Shown here: in pieces, positions 1-11,353 of the stretch
How the letters are laid out: the number at the start of each line of letters is the position of its first letter
How positions within the stretch are numbered: position 1 is the first letter of the stretch
Source: Eublepharis macularius
Taxonomy: Eukaryota; Chordata; Lepidosauria; Squamata; Eublepharidae
Reading direction: 5' to 3'
Length of the DNA stretch: 64,000 nucleotides
Assembly: GCF_028583425.1 (NCBI RefSeq)
Contig: NC_072791.1
Coordinates: forward strand, 17,007,868 to 17,071,867
Translations under genes and position numbers: made by a program
The notes under the pieces: model-generated
Databases searched by the model: none
What the model was told of the DNA's origin: nothing
Seen by the model: the letters and a program-made list of their open reading frames with translations, nothing else

Positions 1-1196
1 GCAAGGCAGGCGGAAATCCAACAGGTGCAGCTTTGCCACTATGAAGGTTCCCATTTAGGAATTTCTGCCAAGAAACTTCTAAAGGCATATGAGCCCTGAA
101 ATGGATCGGGTGGGGTGAGTGGTAACCTTATTTCATTCCTGTGTCCAAGTGAAAATGGAAGGGCCGCCTCATCCTTCCCACAAACACACAGCTGCTTTCA
201 CAGGCAAAGCTGACATGACAGGCCAGTCACTTTAGAAGAAGCTGGTTTAGATGGGCAGCTTCAGGAGAGAGAGAGAGACATTCATAAATTAGCTAATGTC
301 ACTGTTTTTGAGCAAGATGGTGACTGTCGCCCCCCTCCAGGGCCTGGGGAGCTCTGTGTGGGAGGCCTCCAATGTCCTGAACGTAACTTTTTGTTCCCTA
401 TTTTGGTCAAGGCCTTGTGCTGGAGAACATCGACAATTCAAGCCAGAGCAGAAAAGGAAGCAGCGGCTTTTTTACCCGTATAAAGTGCAAACAGTGGTGG
501 GTGCTGCTTGCATTTCCCTTCTTCACGACTGGCTTGTGTGCCTAAAATATACCTTCCTTTTTAAAAGCAGATTTCTAACACAACGTGCAAGGGTTTGGGG
601 ACTTTTTTTTTTTTAATCTTACAGGATTTTCCTTTCTGTCTCTCGAATACTTCCCTCCCTTCCCCCAGGCTCATGTTACTGCTACAGCAACCCACTTCCA
701 ACTATCCCAACAGGGAATCATAAACAATCATTTACTGTTAGCCGGAGGGCTGTGTTTCTGCACGCAGCAGTACGCGTATTCCAAGAAGTCCCTTATTATT
801 TCCAGCTTTTAAAAGCCTCCTGTTTGTTTAGCCCTGTGTATAGAGGTTTACAGCCTGGCGGGTGCGTGGCGTGTGTGGCAGGGTGAAGTGGTGAATTTCT
901 GACATTAACGTGAGCGGATGGAGAGAACTTCAGAGGTTTAAGGAGGCAAATGGGAGATTCCTTCTTCTCATTAGACTCAGGCCCACAGCAGGTTCTGAGG
1001 CTATGAGAAGCTGTAGGTCAGAGATTCCCCTCCGTTGATGGATTCCCTGGCACCCATTTGCTTCTTCCCCATAGCAAAGAGCCAACCCTACCTTTCCTGC
1101 GCCCCGCTGGAGCAGGAGAAGCCAGAAACAACGGACTTCGTGGCTGCAGGATGCTTGTCTCAACATTTTTTAATTGGCTCCAGTACCCTATTGCAG

Positions 1197-1407
1197 TAGG
1201 GTTGGTAGCTTATAAGTGGTGGCTGGAGATCCCGGAATTACAACTGATCTCCAGGCAACAGAGATCAGTTCCCCTGGAGAAAATGGCAGCCTTAGAAGGT
1301 AGACTCTATGGCATTATACCCTGCTGAGGTCCTTCTCCAAACTCTGCCTCTCCAGGCTCCACTCCCCAAATATCCAGGAATTTCCCAACAACGAGCTGGC
1401 TATCCTA
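1197..1407 (+). mobile_element. hAT-type MITE, family A (TAGGGTTG...CCTA)
   Basis: The TAGGGTTGGTAGC left end pairs with the GCTGGCTATCCTA right end. The interior carries the family hallmark CTGATCTCCAGG / GAGATCAGTTCCCCTGGAG. The flanking 8-mers TATTGCAG and CATGGCAG match at 6 of 8. It appears to sit within the remains of a second hAT element that continues at 1408. Confidence 0.75.
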
Positions 1408-1535
1408 CATGGCAGCCATTTTCTGATTGGCCCCAGCCTCCAGCCCTCCATGGCAGCCATTTTGTGGTAGCACCCATTCCTTGTTTTCAATATTCTAAAA
1501 GTGGCCATGGGTTCCAACAAGACTGGGGACCCCTG
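1408..1535 (+). mobile_element. hAT-type element, right end (GGGGACCCCTG)
   Basis: The segment CCATGGCAGCCATTTTGTGG ... GGGGACCCCTG matches the right part of the better preserved element at 58419-58820. Only the right end is clear. Confidence 0.6.
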
Positions 1536-1868
1536 ATGTAGGAAGACCACCTAAGGAAGCCTTCTTGCATTTACAGAACAGAGCAGGTCAGGTGATCCTC
1601 CATGGCTCCTATAAATGCTTCTGATCTCCTTGGTGATTTGAGGCATTGAGATTTCTGCTAGGAGTTAGCTATATTGCCATGTCAATTCAGATAGCCGTTG
1701 GACAAGGGAATTGCTTGAAGTCTCTGACAATGGCTAAAAGAAGCAGGGCCTATTCAGTAACGGCCCCAGCAACAGTCAGCATGCAATAACTATTCAGCAA
1801 CAAGTTTTGGAGACTCTTAGAAAGCTTCAAGGCAAGGCCCTCCCATGCCTCATGTGGTGGTGGCGAGA

Positions 1869-2064
1869 GCCCTCAAGTCACAGTTGACCCCTGGCGGAGT
1901 TTTCATGGCAAGAGACTAACAGAGGTGATTTGCCATTGCCTGCATCTGCAACCCTGGTCTTCGTTGGAGGTCTCCCATCCAATTACTAACCAAGGCAGAC
2001 CCCACTTAACTTCTGAGAACTGATGAGATCAGGCTCACCTGGGCTATCCAGGTCAGGGCCCCAA
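1869..2064 (-). mobile_element. 5S-rRNA-derived SINE with Bov-B-like tail
   Basis: On the minus strand the head resembles 5S rRNA (GATCTCATCAGTTCTCAGAA, then AAGTGGGGTCTGCCTTGGTT, then ATTGGATGGGAGACCTCC). It then passes into GGCAATGGCAAATCACCTCT and GCCATGAAAACTCCGCC, the tail shared with Sauria/Bov-B retroposons. Confidence 0.8.
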
Positions 2065-2542
2065 GCCTCATAGTGAAGTGCTTAGTGAACATCTTTTCCA
2101 CTCCCCAGAATGCAGACATTCTTAGTAGAAGCAGGAGCTGGAAGACGTGGGGGAAATAGGTTATTTCAAAAACACAAGCAGCATTCTTTAATGCTTGATT
2201 TAAAGCTAGTCTTACTAGGAATTTAGATTCCTTCCACCGGCTTCTTCAGGAAACAAATTTCGTGGTATGAGCTCTCTTTCCCCAAACAGGGATGAGCTTC
2301 TCAGGGACTGTACCCCTCTTCCAAGATATCCTCTCTGCCAAATTACAAACAAATAGAAAAGGGAGCCCTGATTTTAAAACTCTCACTTGTACAGTGTGCA
2401 CAGGTCGGTGTGAATTGGTATGGGACTGAGCCCAACCCTCCACTTTTCCAGGATTCTCAAACCAGGGGTGGTGGGTGGGGGGGAGTCTCTTATTTTACAG
2501 AAACTTCGCACATAGGCAAGCTCCCCTTTACAGTGCATTCTG

Positions 2543-2752
2543 GTTTGAGGGATGGCTCAGTGTTAGAGCATCTGCTCGGCATGCATTGCAAAGGTCCCAG
2601 GTTCAATCCCCGGCATCTCCAGTTAAAAGGATATGGTAGAAGGGGATGTCAAAGACCCTCTGCCTGAGACCCTGGAGAACTGCTGCCAGGCTGAGTAGAC
2701 AATACTGGCCATGACAGACCAAGGGTCAGAGTTGGTATAAGGAACTTGAAGT
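2543..2752 (+). mobile_element. tRNA-derived SINE, family 1
   Basis: The head carries Pol III box-like segments: GGCTCAGTGTTAGAGCATCT and the box B GGTTCAATCCC at about 2610. The body has GCCTGAGACCCTGGAGAACT and GAGTAGACAATACTGGCC. The same family recurs at 16521, 20436, 38502 and elsewhere. Confidence 0.75.
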
Positions 2753-2759
2753 GTTTGTG

Positions 2760-5040
2760 TGCTTTGTTTAAAAGCAGTCACCGCCTGCTTTTTTATGCAA
2801 ATAGGCAGACTCGTAAGTATCAGTCTTCCTGCACCTCTGCAATGCTTTTAAGTGCTATCAAGATGCCTGGGAAATTGTAGTTCCTGAATGTAGGGCTGTC
2901 TCTTACACAGAAAGATGATTTGACCATTCACCAGCACTGATTTTTCTTGTATCTCTCAAGTGTGTGTTTGCGTATGTGTATTTTCTTTGTTCTCATGGTA
3001 GGGAAGATGTAAGTCTCTGGCTCTCTGCCGTTTCTCCAAATCTTCAGGACTGGCAGGTTGACTTTTTCTGGGTTGGAAACCTAGGATTTTGCCTTTGTTC
3101 CTCCACTGATGCAGCCATGCCTGTGCAAAGAAGCAAAGCTATTACATCCTTTCTCTGTTGCAGGGAGACTTCCTATCATAGGGAAGGTGCAAATGGACCC
3201 CAAAGCTGTGCCTCAGCCCCCCGGCATCGCCCCATCTTACAGCTTTGCCTCAGCCTAGCAGATGCAGCCCCAGATAACAGATAACCCAAACATGACCTGT
3301 GCTTATATCACAAAGTCTTCCTAAAGCCCGTGAGATTCTACAGTGACTGTCAGAAAGCAGGAATGCCATGTGCACAAAACTAATTAGGCTGATCCTGTTT
3401 GGCAGGAACATTGATCAATTTCTGGTTGGACAACTTCCCTGCCAGGCACATATCTGCTGAGCCCCTTCTTGCAGTCCCCCCACCTCCTTCTGCTAAGTGA
3501 AACCAGACAACAACATGACAGAATAACTGTCAGATTGGAAGGCTTTTACTCACTCCCACATATTGGAACGAAATACTGCTGCTTAGATGCAAAAGGCTTC
3601 CAATATTTATTTATTTAGAAAATGTGTAAGCCACCTCTTCAGAGAACTGCTTGATATTTACGAATGGAGGTGGCTTAGACGGGATCCTGACAAGTACATT
3701 TCCGATTGCACTGCCCTCATGACTGCTTCGTTGGGGTTCACAAGGACCCTATTTGTCATTTAATGTTTGGGCTGTGATGGAGTGCCTTCAGAGAAGAATA
3801 GTGGCCAGACTCTGGGATCACATGGAAAGGGAAGAAAAGGCCAGAGATACTACTCTGTGCACAAGCAGGATTACACCCTTGGAATCCATTGTCGACCTGA
3901 CCTAAGCTTTCTTACTTGAAAATAAATTCTATTGATTTCAGTGGTACTTACTTACTAGTAAGCATGCTTAGTATTATAGCCTTTCTCAAATCATTTTCAT
4001 TTTCCTGTTGGTGAGACTTTTTTATAATTACTTTGCAAACCTAGCGAGAAAAGACTGGCTGTCTTCCCCAAGGAAGTGGAAAGCATCATGTGTCTGCATT
4101 TGCATTGAAGCCGAGGCATAATTGTTTTAATAAACTGGCCTAGCTTGGTGGCATTCCTCTCATCCCAAGAGAATACTTCTTTGTCCCTCGGCTAACCACA
4201 ATCCAAGGTGCAAAATGGAGAATCGTCCAGACAGCAGTCAAATGGGGAGACATCTCCTATTCTAAAATGGGATCTATCTGGTTGTATATTCATTTCAATG
4301 TCCCTCTGGGAATGCTTCCAATAATTTTCAAGTTGTGGGTTGTGTGTGGGAAGAGCTACTGGGGGGGGGGGGGATTTCTTACGTCTCGCTGTTAACCGTA
4401 GAAAGATTTTTTTCTTTAAGACATCTTTGAAATTAGCAAAGGAATTCAATTTCTGGATAATTACACTGAAACTGTCTTTCAAGTTGTCTCTCAGTCGTTC
4501 CCCGTCGTCGCCCTCTTGGAAAGCTGTACATCTGCCAGTAGTTGGAGGTCTAATATGTGATTCGACATTTTAATTATTTTGTAAGAGCAAGATTAAAGCT
4601 AGTGAGCGGGGTTGTTGTTTTTTTTTACTTTAAATATTTCAGTTTATAAATTAACTGTTTAACATCAGAGGGTTTATTTTTTCAACACAATGCATTGATT
4701 TTTCCCCCCAAAGAACTTTTATTAGCCAGAAGGAGCTATGGGCTGTCTTATTCTTAAGGGAGGGGGAGATTGTGTACGTTTAAGGCCGTATAATTTCAGG
4801 GATGGATTAATTAAAGAACACACAGACCTATATAGTTTGAAGACATTGTTTTGAAAATGCTGTTGTGCAGTAGCACATACAAAATGAACATCTCTGGATA
4901 GACAAAAACTAAAAATGATTCTCTCTTCTGCACTGACAGTTAGTTGGTATTTCTAGAGCAAGATGAAGGAACTAAATTGATGGCCGTTGACTGCTGGTGG
5001 CTACTGTAAATGGAGGGAATTAAACAAATCCTACTCTGCT
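2760..5040. other. Mostly unique intergenic sequence
   Basis: No gene is supported. There is a short degraded SINE tail near 3600-3650 and an old AGTAAGCATGCTTAG-type interspersed fragment at about 3915-3975. An AT-rich, homeodomain-site-like stretch lies at 4570-4830. Long G-runs occur near 4362. Confidence 0.5.
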
Positions 5041-5155
5041 ATGAAGCTCACTGGGTGACCTAAGAGAGTGTGACTGAATCATTTCACAGGATTGTTGTGA
5101 AGATAAAATGGGAAATGTATGCTGCCTGTGCAGGGCAGAATAAAAGTGTATTAAA
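5040..5155 (+). mobile_element. SINE fragment, family 2
   Basis: The order GAAGCTCACTGGGTGACCT, TTTCACAGGATTGTTGTGAA, GATAAAATGGG matches the middle and 3' part of family 2 SINEs in this window (for example 54010). The tRNA-like head is missing. Confidence 0.55.
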
Positions 5156-5240
5156 CAGATAAGAAGAGTTGCAAAACAGCCTGGAACAGAGACATACTGC
5201 AGCTAATAGGAATGAGTGAATATTGCCATTTTTATTTATT

Positions 5241-5461
5241 TAATAATAATAACTGCACTTATATACTGCCCATCTGGACAGATGAGTGCCTACTCAGAAT
5301 AGTGATAAAAATCAGTGCTGTTATTATCCCCACATTACAGCTGGGGAGCTGGGGGTGAGAGGAGTGACTTTCCCAAGGCCACCGACTGAGCTCATGGCAG
5401 TAGTGGGAGTCGAACCAGCAGAGTGCTGCTTTGCATCCCAACCACTTAACCGCTATGCTAC
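5241..5461 (-). mobile_element. Diverged tRNA-derived SINE, family 2
   Basis: Read on the minus strand it runs from TAGCATAGCGGTTAAGTGG (head) to ATAAGTGCAGTTATTATTATT (tail). The interior order of box B, CAGCTGTAATGTGGGGATAA and a terminal TTATTA repeat matches the copies at 21624 and 22571. Confidence 0.6.
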
Positions 5462-5724
5462 TTTTGTCTCCAGCGAGGACTCACCAAAGCTTACAAAAAA
5501 ACAAATAAAATGAGGCAGGGAAAGAGTGGCATAAACGACATCCAAGTCTGGTCCTTGATCTACTGGGCTAGCTCACAAGAAACAGTGAGCCAGGAGATAA
5601 GAACCAAGGGCCACTTCTGTCCACATTCAGGCTTAAGTACCTACAAGAAGAAGGAAAGCAGAAGCTCAGCCCAGATCTATTAGCTGGCCGACTACCCACG
5701 ATTCCCCACGTTGAAAATTGACGG

Positions 5725-5956
5725 GGAGTATAGTGGTTAAGAGCGGCAGGACTCTAATCTGGAGAACTCATTTTGATTCCCTGCTCCTCTGCTTGAAGCT
5801 GGCTGGGTGACCCTGGGACAGTCACAGCTCTCTCTCAGCCCCACGCACCTCACAGGGTGATTGTCACAAGGTTAATAATAACACACTTTGTAAACCGCTC
5901 TGAGTGTGGCATTAAGTTGTCCTGAAGGGCAGTATATAAATCTGTGGTTGTTGTTA
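5725..5956 (+). mobile_element. tRNA-derived SINE, family 2, near full length
   Basis: It starts AGTATAGTGGTTAAGAGCGG. It contains TGACCCTGGGACAGTCACAG and CTCACAGGGTGATTGTCACA, and ends GTAAACCGCTCTGAGTG, TTGTCCTGAAGGGCAGTATA, TAAATC. It is the best + strand copy. Confidence 0.8.
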
Positions 5957-6800
5957 TAAAAGGTGCCCCTTGGAACACTGTACTGCTCAGAAAAGGGGGT
6001 GGTGCACAAAACAGACCTGGGAAAAAGGGGCAAGCAAAGGTCCCTAATCCTGTTGGGTCTGTAGGCTTCTTTGGACATAATTCTCTGTGCAAAGCAGAAG
6101 AAGTTCGGTACCTTCTAGCCAGTAAAGCCCATTATAGAAACATCTTTAGCCATTTACTTCTCAAAATCCTAAAATATATTCTCTAAACTGCACGGCTGTA
6201 ACAAACATAATCCTTTCCTGCTTAAAATCCATGTTCACATTTGGGTGAAATCTGGGTACTAGTTCCCAGCTTAGAAATTCATGTTTTCCTCCTTTTGTTG
6301 ATATCTCATCCATTAAACAAAAAGTAATAACAGATCCCCTGTACAATATGCTGAGGTGGGTCTGCCTTTGTCCATGACTTGATCTTTACTACGATCATCT
6401 TTTGGATAAACTGACTAAAATATTTTTAAATGGTTTGCAAAATGGTTAAAAAGTTCATGTCTGATTTAAAAAAGAAAATCCACACACACGCATGCCGGAC
6501 CTCCCCTCCTGCTGACTTGGAAAATATGATTATATTCATATGGGAAAGGGCAGACCCTATTCTTTTATGCGTGAACACAATGGCAGGATACAGGAGGCAC
6601 CACACACTATCAAGGACACCATTTTCATTGAATTGTCTAGCACCACATTTTAACTCTCAAGCCAATAGCGGAGGACATGTTTGTGCACTTGAATTCACTT
6701 CTGCATTTTTACGAATGCTTCAGTCAAGCAAACCAAAGATCTGAAATCAAAGATCAAAGATCCTATAGGTTTGAATCTGCACATAATCAACACATCTGTA
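5957..6800. other. Unique sequence, nothing recognised
   Basis: I see no coding exon, RNA gene or named repeat here. A CA-rich patch lies at 6480-6492 and a short CAAAGATC tandem at about 6735-6762. Confidence 0.4.
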
Positions 6801-6801
6801 C

Positions 6802-6978
6802 CATATTTATTTCATTTTTACATCACTTTCCCCTCTAACTGGGGCATAAAGCAGCTTACAACAGCGTTCTCCTCAGCTTCATTTCATCCACACAACAACC
6901 CTGTGAGGTGGGTTAGTTTGAGAGTGTGTGACTGGCCCAAGATCACTCAGAGAATTTCAGTGGTGAAAATTCAAACCT
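6802..6978 (-). mobile_element. SINE fragment, family 2-like
   Basis: On the minus strand this is ACCCAGGTTTGAATTTTCACC, a GATCTTGGGCCAGTCACAC block, CCTCACAGGGTTGTTGTGTG and a terminal AAATAAATATGG. The tRNA head is lost. Confidence 0.55.
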
Positions 6979-7020
6979 GGGTCAATGAAGGTGCTTTATA
7001 TTGAGTCGGTCCCCTTTACT

Positions 7021-7195
7021 AGATAGTAGAGTCCAGTAGCACCTTTAAAACTAACCAACTTTATTGTAGCATAAGCTTTCGAGAACCACAGCTCTCTTCA
7101 TGGTTCTCAAAAGCTTATGCTACAGTAAAGTTGGTTAGTCTTACAGGTGCTACTGGACTCTTTACTATTTTGCCACAACAGACTAACATGGCTAA
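7021..7195. repeat. Inverted-repeat element (GAGTCCAGTAGCACC family)
   Basis: The left arm AGAGTCCAGTAGCACCTTTA ... GCATAAGCTTTCGAGAACCA is followed by its near reverse complement ending GGTGCTACTGGACTCTTTAC. A single-stranded end CAGACTAACATGGCTAACTC follows. The arms are about 65 bp. Single-arm relatives occur at 17745, 33000 and 45850. Confidence 0.75.
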
Positions 7196-7904
7196 CTCCT
7201 CTGGATCTTGTCTACCTAGTTTGGTGCTGTCTGTTCAATGGCGGGAATCAGGTGTTGATGAAAAGTTTTCAATGTGCTCTCAAAAATAAATTTTGTGCGT
7301 ATGGGGGCGCTTTCAATAAAGGAACTGTCACTGCACAATACTCGGTGTCATAATGATCTCAGGTAACGGTTCTCAAAATGTGGGTGATGACCCCAAGGTG
7401 GGTCATGAAGGTGGGTCATGAAACTCCTGGAAGGGAAAGGGAAAGGAAATGCCGGGCCTGTCTTCTTCTGAGGCTGGATCTCCCAGCTTTTAGTCACTAC
7501 AGCTCATGGTTCTCGCCCGTGCAGACTCCTTTTTTGCTCTTTCCTCGGGACATCTTGTAGACACATACTCTTTGCCTACGTCCTCAACCTGCCTCTGGCG
7601 GTTTGCTGTCTCATATCTTATGCTTTTTCAGCCGTATGTCGTTCTCCGAGTCGCTTTGCTCTTCCTCGGATGGGTTACATTGACATCCAGAGGCAGGAAA
7701 TTGGACTGCACCTCTTCAGGAAACAGGCGGGAGATGCCATGTTTGAAGTAAGAAACTGAGTAAAATGCCATTGCATTGAGGAGATAGGTTGTCACCTTAC
7801 GGTGCACATTATATTCATACTCCACCTCAAGGGAGGCATACCTTGTCATTTATTTTTAGCCTCACAGCAGCCCTGGGAAGCACGTTAGGCTGAGAGAGAA
7901 TGAG

Positions 7905-8388
7905 AGTCTTTCTACACGAGACATTGCTGAGTCACTCTACACAAGACATCTTACACGGGGACGCTCAAGTGACTTACTTTCCGTGTGGTCTGATTTTCAA
8001 GTGTACTCTGTCTCCCTAGCCGTGCATGTGTATCCACAATGGGAGAACAAGTGTAAGATCTTTCACATGAGCATCACATGAGTCTTGTGCAGAGAGACTC
8101 TTACACTGGGATGCTCAAGTGTAGGAAGACGCAATGTTAACCGGAAAGCGTAGTTTAAAAAGACAGTCGGTGGTGATCGCTCCTCTGAGGGTTTGTTAAT
8201 TTCATCTTCACCTTCCTGAAGGCTCTGTCAATTTCACCTCCCCTTCAGGGAGGGGAAGATGAAATTAACCAACTCTGAGGAGTGATCTCTGCCAGCTCTG
8301 TCTTTTTAAACTACGCTTTCCAGCTAACATTGTGACTCCCTACACTTGAGCATCCCCGTATAAGATGTCTCGGGTAGAGAGACTCTGA
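7905..8388. mobile_element. Palindromic DNA element with long inverted repeats
   Basis: The right arm, reverse-complemented, reads GAGTCTCTCTACCCGAGACA ... GATGCTCAAGTGTAGGGAG ... AAAGCGTAGTTTAAAAAGAC and matches 8093-8160 base for base with few changes. The centre (8195-8270) is also self-complementary around CTTCCTGAAGG. Outer ends GAGAGTCTTTCTACACGAG and CTCGGGTAGAGAGACTC define the limits. No ORF is present, so it is non-autonomous. The superfamily is not determined. Confidence 0.7.
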
Positions 8389-9322
8389 GTTGGATCCAGG
8401 CTTGGTGATTTTCACTCATTTCACCCTTCCTGATATAGATCTCCCTCATGATATCCCTTGGGGTCCCCCGTCTCAGAGGTTCAGCATTTTGGAGAGATCA
8501 GCGGGCTGCAGTGGGAGGGCAGAGGCAAGAAAGTTCAGTTGTGTCATCAAAAAATTTAGTTGGGATCCCACCCTATGCATTTCATGGTGAGCAGAAATTT
8601 CAGTCTACAGAATTGTTGTGAAAATGACATGGGGAAAGAAGAGCCATGTCGTGCCTAAGCATAAGTGGAGAATTAAAATAAACTAAATACAGAGAAAAGG
8701 AAGAGTGAGAATGGGCAAAGAAGAGACCTGGAGATGAGGAACAGTGTTCATTTATTCCTCTGAAATCACCACCCAAATCAATGACTGCAGGGCTCCGGTT
8801 GTCATGAAAAACCCCAGGACCGCAAGAAAATCATGAAGGTAGTTATTCTTTATTATAACTGTAAGCATGTAATTTTTTCCCCCAAAGAGAAATCTCTATA
8901 AACAATCCATGATGCTCCCTCCAGGGATGCATTTTCAGTGCCAGACAGATTGTGTAACTGTGATTCCTGAATTTATGAATGCAGGCAGAGCGGCTACACC
9001 TCTGAACCTTATCGTAATTGCCATCTAGGTTGGCAGCTAGCGATAAGCTCTTGTTTTCCCGCCGAGCCTGTGGGATAGGACGAGCAAGGTTCCAAACGCC
9101 AGCACTGCTGGAAGGTACTCAAAACCATGGAAATATCTGGACCGAGAAGCCTTCCATGTTCTAAAATGTGCAGCCCACTCCTATGCACATTTAGTGGGAA
9201 ATCCTGCGTTGTTCATTAATTTTTCTATCTAGTAAATGTCAAGGGGATCGTAGCCTTACACGAGCATCTGGTTAAGTTTGCAACTGAGTTCAGAGGCAGA
9301 GCTTCTGAGCTTTTAGTAGCAG
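8389..9322. other. Unique sequence, nothing recognised
   Basis: No exon or RNA gene is seen. A short fragment resembling the AGTAAGCCC interspersed repeat occurs near 9165-9260. Confidence 0.4.
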
Positions 9323-9422
9323 AAGTAATGGGTCATGCCGGGGGCCTATTGAGTGAAGATCGGCCCGATTTAGTGTTCGAGGCCGATTGTCACTCAATCA
9401 GCCCCTGTGCAACCCATTATTT
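9323..9422. repeat. Palindromic core of a MITE (AAGTAATGGG...CCCATTAT)
   Basis: The left arm AAGTAATGGGTCATGCC, GGCCTATTGAGTGAAGATCG pairs with the right arm CGATTGTCACTCAATCAGCC ... GCAACCCATTAT. The same core occurs at 31560-31661 and one arm at 25991-26045. A downstream GGACCAGGCAATCCTA (about 9540) may be the terminal repeat. Confidence 0.65.
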
Positions 9423-9861
9423 CAGTGTCATGCCAGGAATGACATCCTTCGTGGTGCGACATGGATGCTCTGGAGGTAAGTGCTCCCCACACGTGACTTA
9501 CCCTAGTGACCCCCCATCTCCCAGTTTGGCCCCTGAGGGACCAGGCAATCCTACTTCTTCCTCCATACTCATACAACCTGTCCTGGCTTGCTCAGGAGAC
9601 TAGGAACTACAGTGCTGCACTAGTGAAAATACAGAAGTGTTACATCCTAGAAACTGGTGGTATCCCTTTCTGGAAACATGGAAATCAGCCAAGGGACATT
9701 CTAGCCCCCCCCCCACCAAAATAGCTTGTCGCATTAGTGGTACGTCCAGCAAAAGAGTGCAATTTAGCTTCCAGCATGGCACAGCACCAATGCCCCCTGC
9801 CAGCTGGGGTTCATTTTTTTAAGGGAGATGGCTCATGAGGGCTTGCTATGAGCACAAAGTT

Positions 9862-10385
9862 CATACAAGAATGTAAGAATAGCCTTGCTGAATTAGACCA
9901 GCATCTTGTTTTCAACAGGGGCCGGGCAGATGTCACAGGGAGATCCCCAATCAGACCCCGCAGGCAACAGCCCTCTCCCACCGACTGCTCCCCAGTATCC
10001 AACAATCAGAGACAGTCTCCTGAGAGCCTGCTGCTAGCTAACTGCCAACAACAGACCTCTCTTCCACATGGTCGTCCAACCCCCTTTTCAATCTATCTCA
10101 GAGCCAAGCTACAAGTGACGCCTGACACAGGTTGGACACTTGTCAGCTTCCCTCAAGTTTTGATGGGAAATGTAGGCATCCTGGTTTTACAACTTGGCTC
10201 TCCATTACAGCTGCAAGACCAGGACACCTACATTTCCCATGAAAAGTTGAGGGAAGCTGACAAGTGTCCAACCTGTGTCAGGCGTCACTTGTAGCTTGGC
10301 TCTCTGCCAGCGGCAGTGAGATCTACAAGTCAACCATGCTTTGTGCAAAGTACTTTCTTATGTCTGTCTTGAACAGGACAGTTCC
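9862..10385 (-). mobile_element. CR1 LINE fragment split by a palindromic MITE
   Basis: The minus-strand reading contains the CR1 3' region (TGGTCTAATTCAGCAAGGCT, and GTTGACTTGTAGATCTCACT upstream of it). The two halves (9862-10103 and 10305-10385) belong to one copy, separated by the inverted-repeat element at 10104-10304. Confidence 0.7.
10104..10304. mobile_element. Palindromic MITE (GCCAAGCTAC ends)
   Basis: The left arm from GCCAAGCTACAAGTGACGCC to GGGAAATGTAGGCATCCTGG is mirrored by the right arm ending CCTGTGTCAGGCGTCACTTG, TAGCTTGGC. Arms are about 85-90 bp with very few differences around a loop of about 25 bp. A second copy lies at 18368-18575. It interrupts a CR1 fragment, so it is the younger of the two. 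Confidence 0.85.
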
Positions 10386-11145
10386 AGATTTTGGCAGCCC
10401 TGAGCAGAGAATGTCCAGGGCCCACCTCCTCTCCTGTGCCCATCGCTAGGCCTGCTGCTTGTGCTTCCCCTCCCACCCACCGACGCATGTGCGTCCTTCC
10501 TACACCCCCTAGAGAACCCTTGCGCCGGCCACGGTCACAGCCATCCGCATCACTCACATGATGTCAGGTTCTGGCAGTTAGATCCCCATAAGTACTCCAC
10601 TGCACACACTCCAGTGTATGAGTTCAAGTTACTTTATTAGAGATCCATCAGTATCCACAAACACAGACAAGGGTATTGGCAGAAGTGATGTGTAGAGGTT
10701 TGGAGTGGTTAGTTATAGGGCAAGTTCCCGCCTGTAGGACATGGACGGTTAGCATTCTGGTGTGAAAGAGCCAGGAAAGGGGAGAAGGGGTTTCGAGATA
10801 GGAGGAAAGAAGAACTGGAGGAGAGAAGCAAAAAATGAAGTCATTTTTAGTTCCCAGGCTCAAGCCGGCACCCAAGGACACATCCCTGAGCGGCTGCAAA
10901 AACAAAAGGTAGACACCACAGTAGGCACCTGTAAGATAAGCAAGTCCCAGCCAAACAGGCCACTGATATGCAACTTCATATATTCTCAGAGGATCAGTAC
11001 AGAGCACAGAATACAGAAAAATACTCATGGCAGATATGTAGACAGACATATATGACACATGCTCTTTCCCTGATTATGCTGTGTAATAGGTATGGCTGGG
11101 AGCATGGGTGGCAGAGTGCTTGCAAGCAAGTGGGTGGGCAGCAGC
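10386..11145. other. Unassigned sequence
   Basis: No gene is supported. ORFs on both strands (about 97 and 136 codons) overlap head to head without conserved features. The stretch 10560-11060 carries an AATAAAGTAACTTG motif on the minus strand that could be the 3' end of an old retroelement, but no second boundary is visible. Confidence 0.35.
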
Positions 11146-11353
11146 TAAGTTGCCACCTCCAGATAGGAAAATTCCTGGAGATTTTGACAGTGGAGGGGAA
11201 GGAGAGGAGGGACCTCAGCTGGGTATAATGCCGCAGAGTCCACCTTCCAAGGCAGCCATTTTCTCCAGGGGGGGGGGGACTGATCCCTGTAGTCTGGATA
11301 TTTGTTGTAATTCTGGGAGATCTCAAAGCCCCGCCTGTGGTTTGGCAACCCTA
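11146..11353 (-). mobile_element. hAT-type MITE, family A
   Basis: The reverse-oriented copy runs TAAGTTGCCACCTCC ... TTCTCCAGG ... CTGGGAGATCTCAAAGCC ... TTGGCAACCCTA. The flanking 8-mers GCAGCAGC and GCCATAGC match at 5 of 8. Confidence 0.75.

Noticed and set aside
2543-2640. tRNA gene suggested by the GGTTCAATCCC box B
   Set aside because: No cloverleaf with paired acceptor stem. The segment is the head of a tRNA-derived SINE that recurs through the window.
7021-7195. CRISPR-like or regulatory inverted repeat
   Set aside because: It is a vertebrate interspersed repeat with single-arm relatives at 17745, 33000 and 45850.
9848-10294. 148-codon ORF
   Set aside because: It spans a CR1 fragment and a palindromic MITE, so it has no continuous origin.
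10560-11060. Possible solo LTR suggested by AATAAAGTAACTTG on the minus strand
   Set aside because: No terminal dinucleotides, no target duplication and no second copy in the window. The similar motif at 43120 is not alignable with it. No endogenous retrovirus can be supported anywhere in the window.
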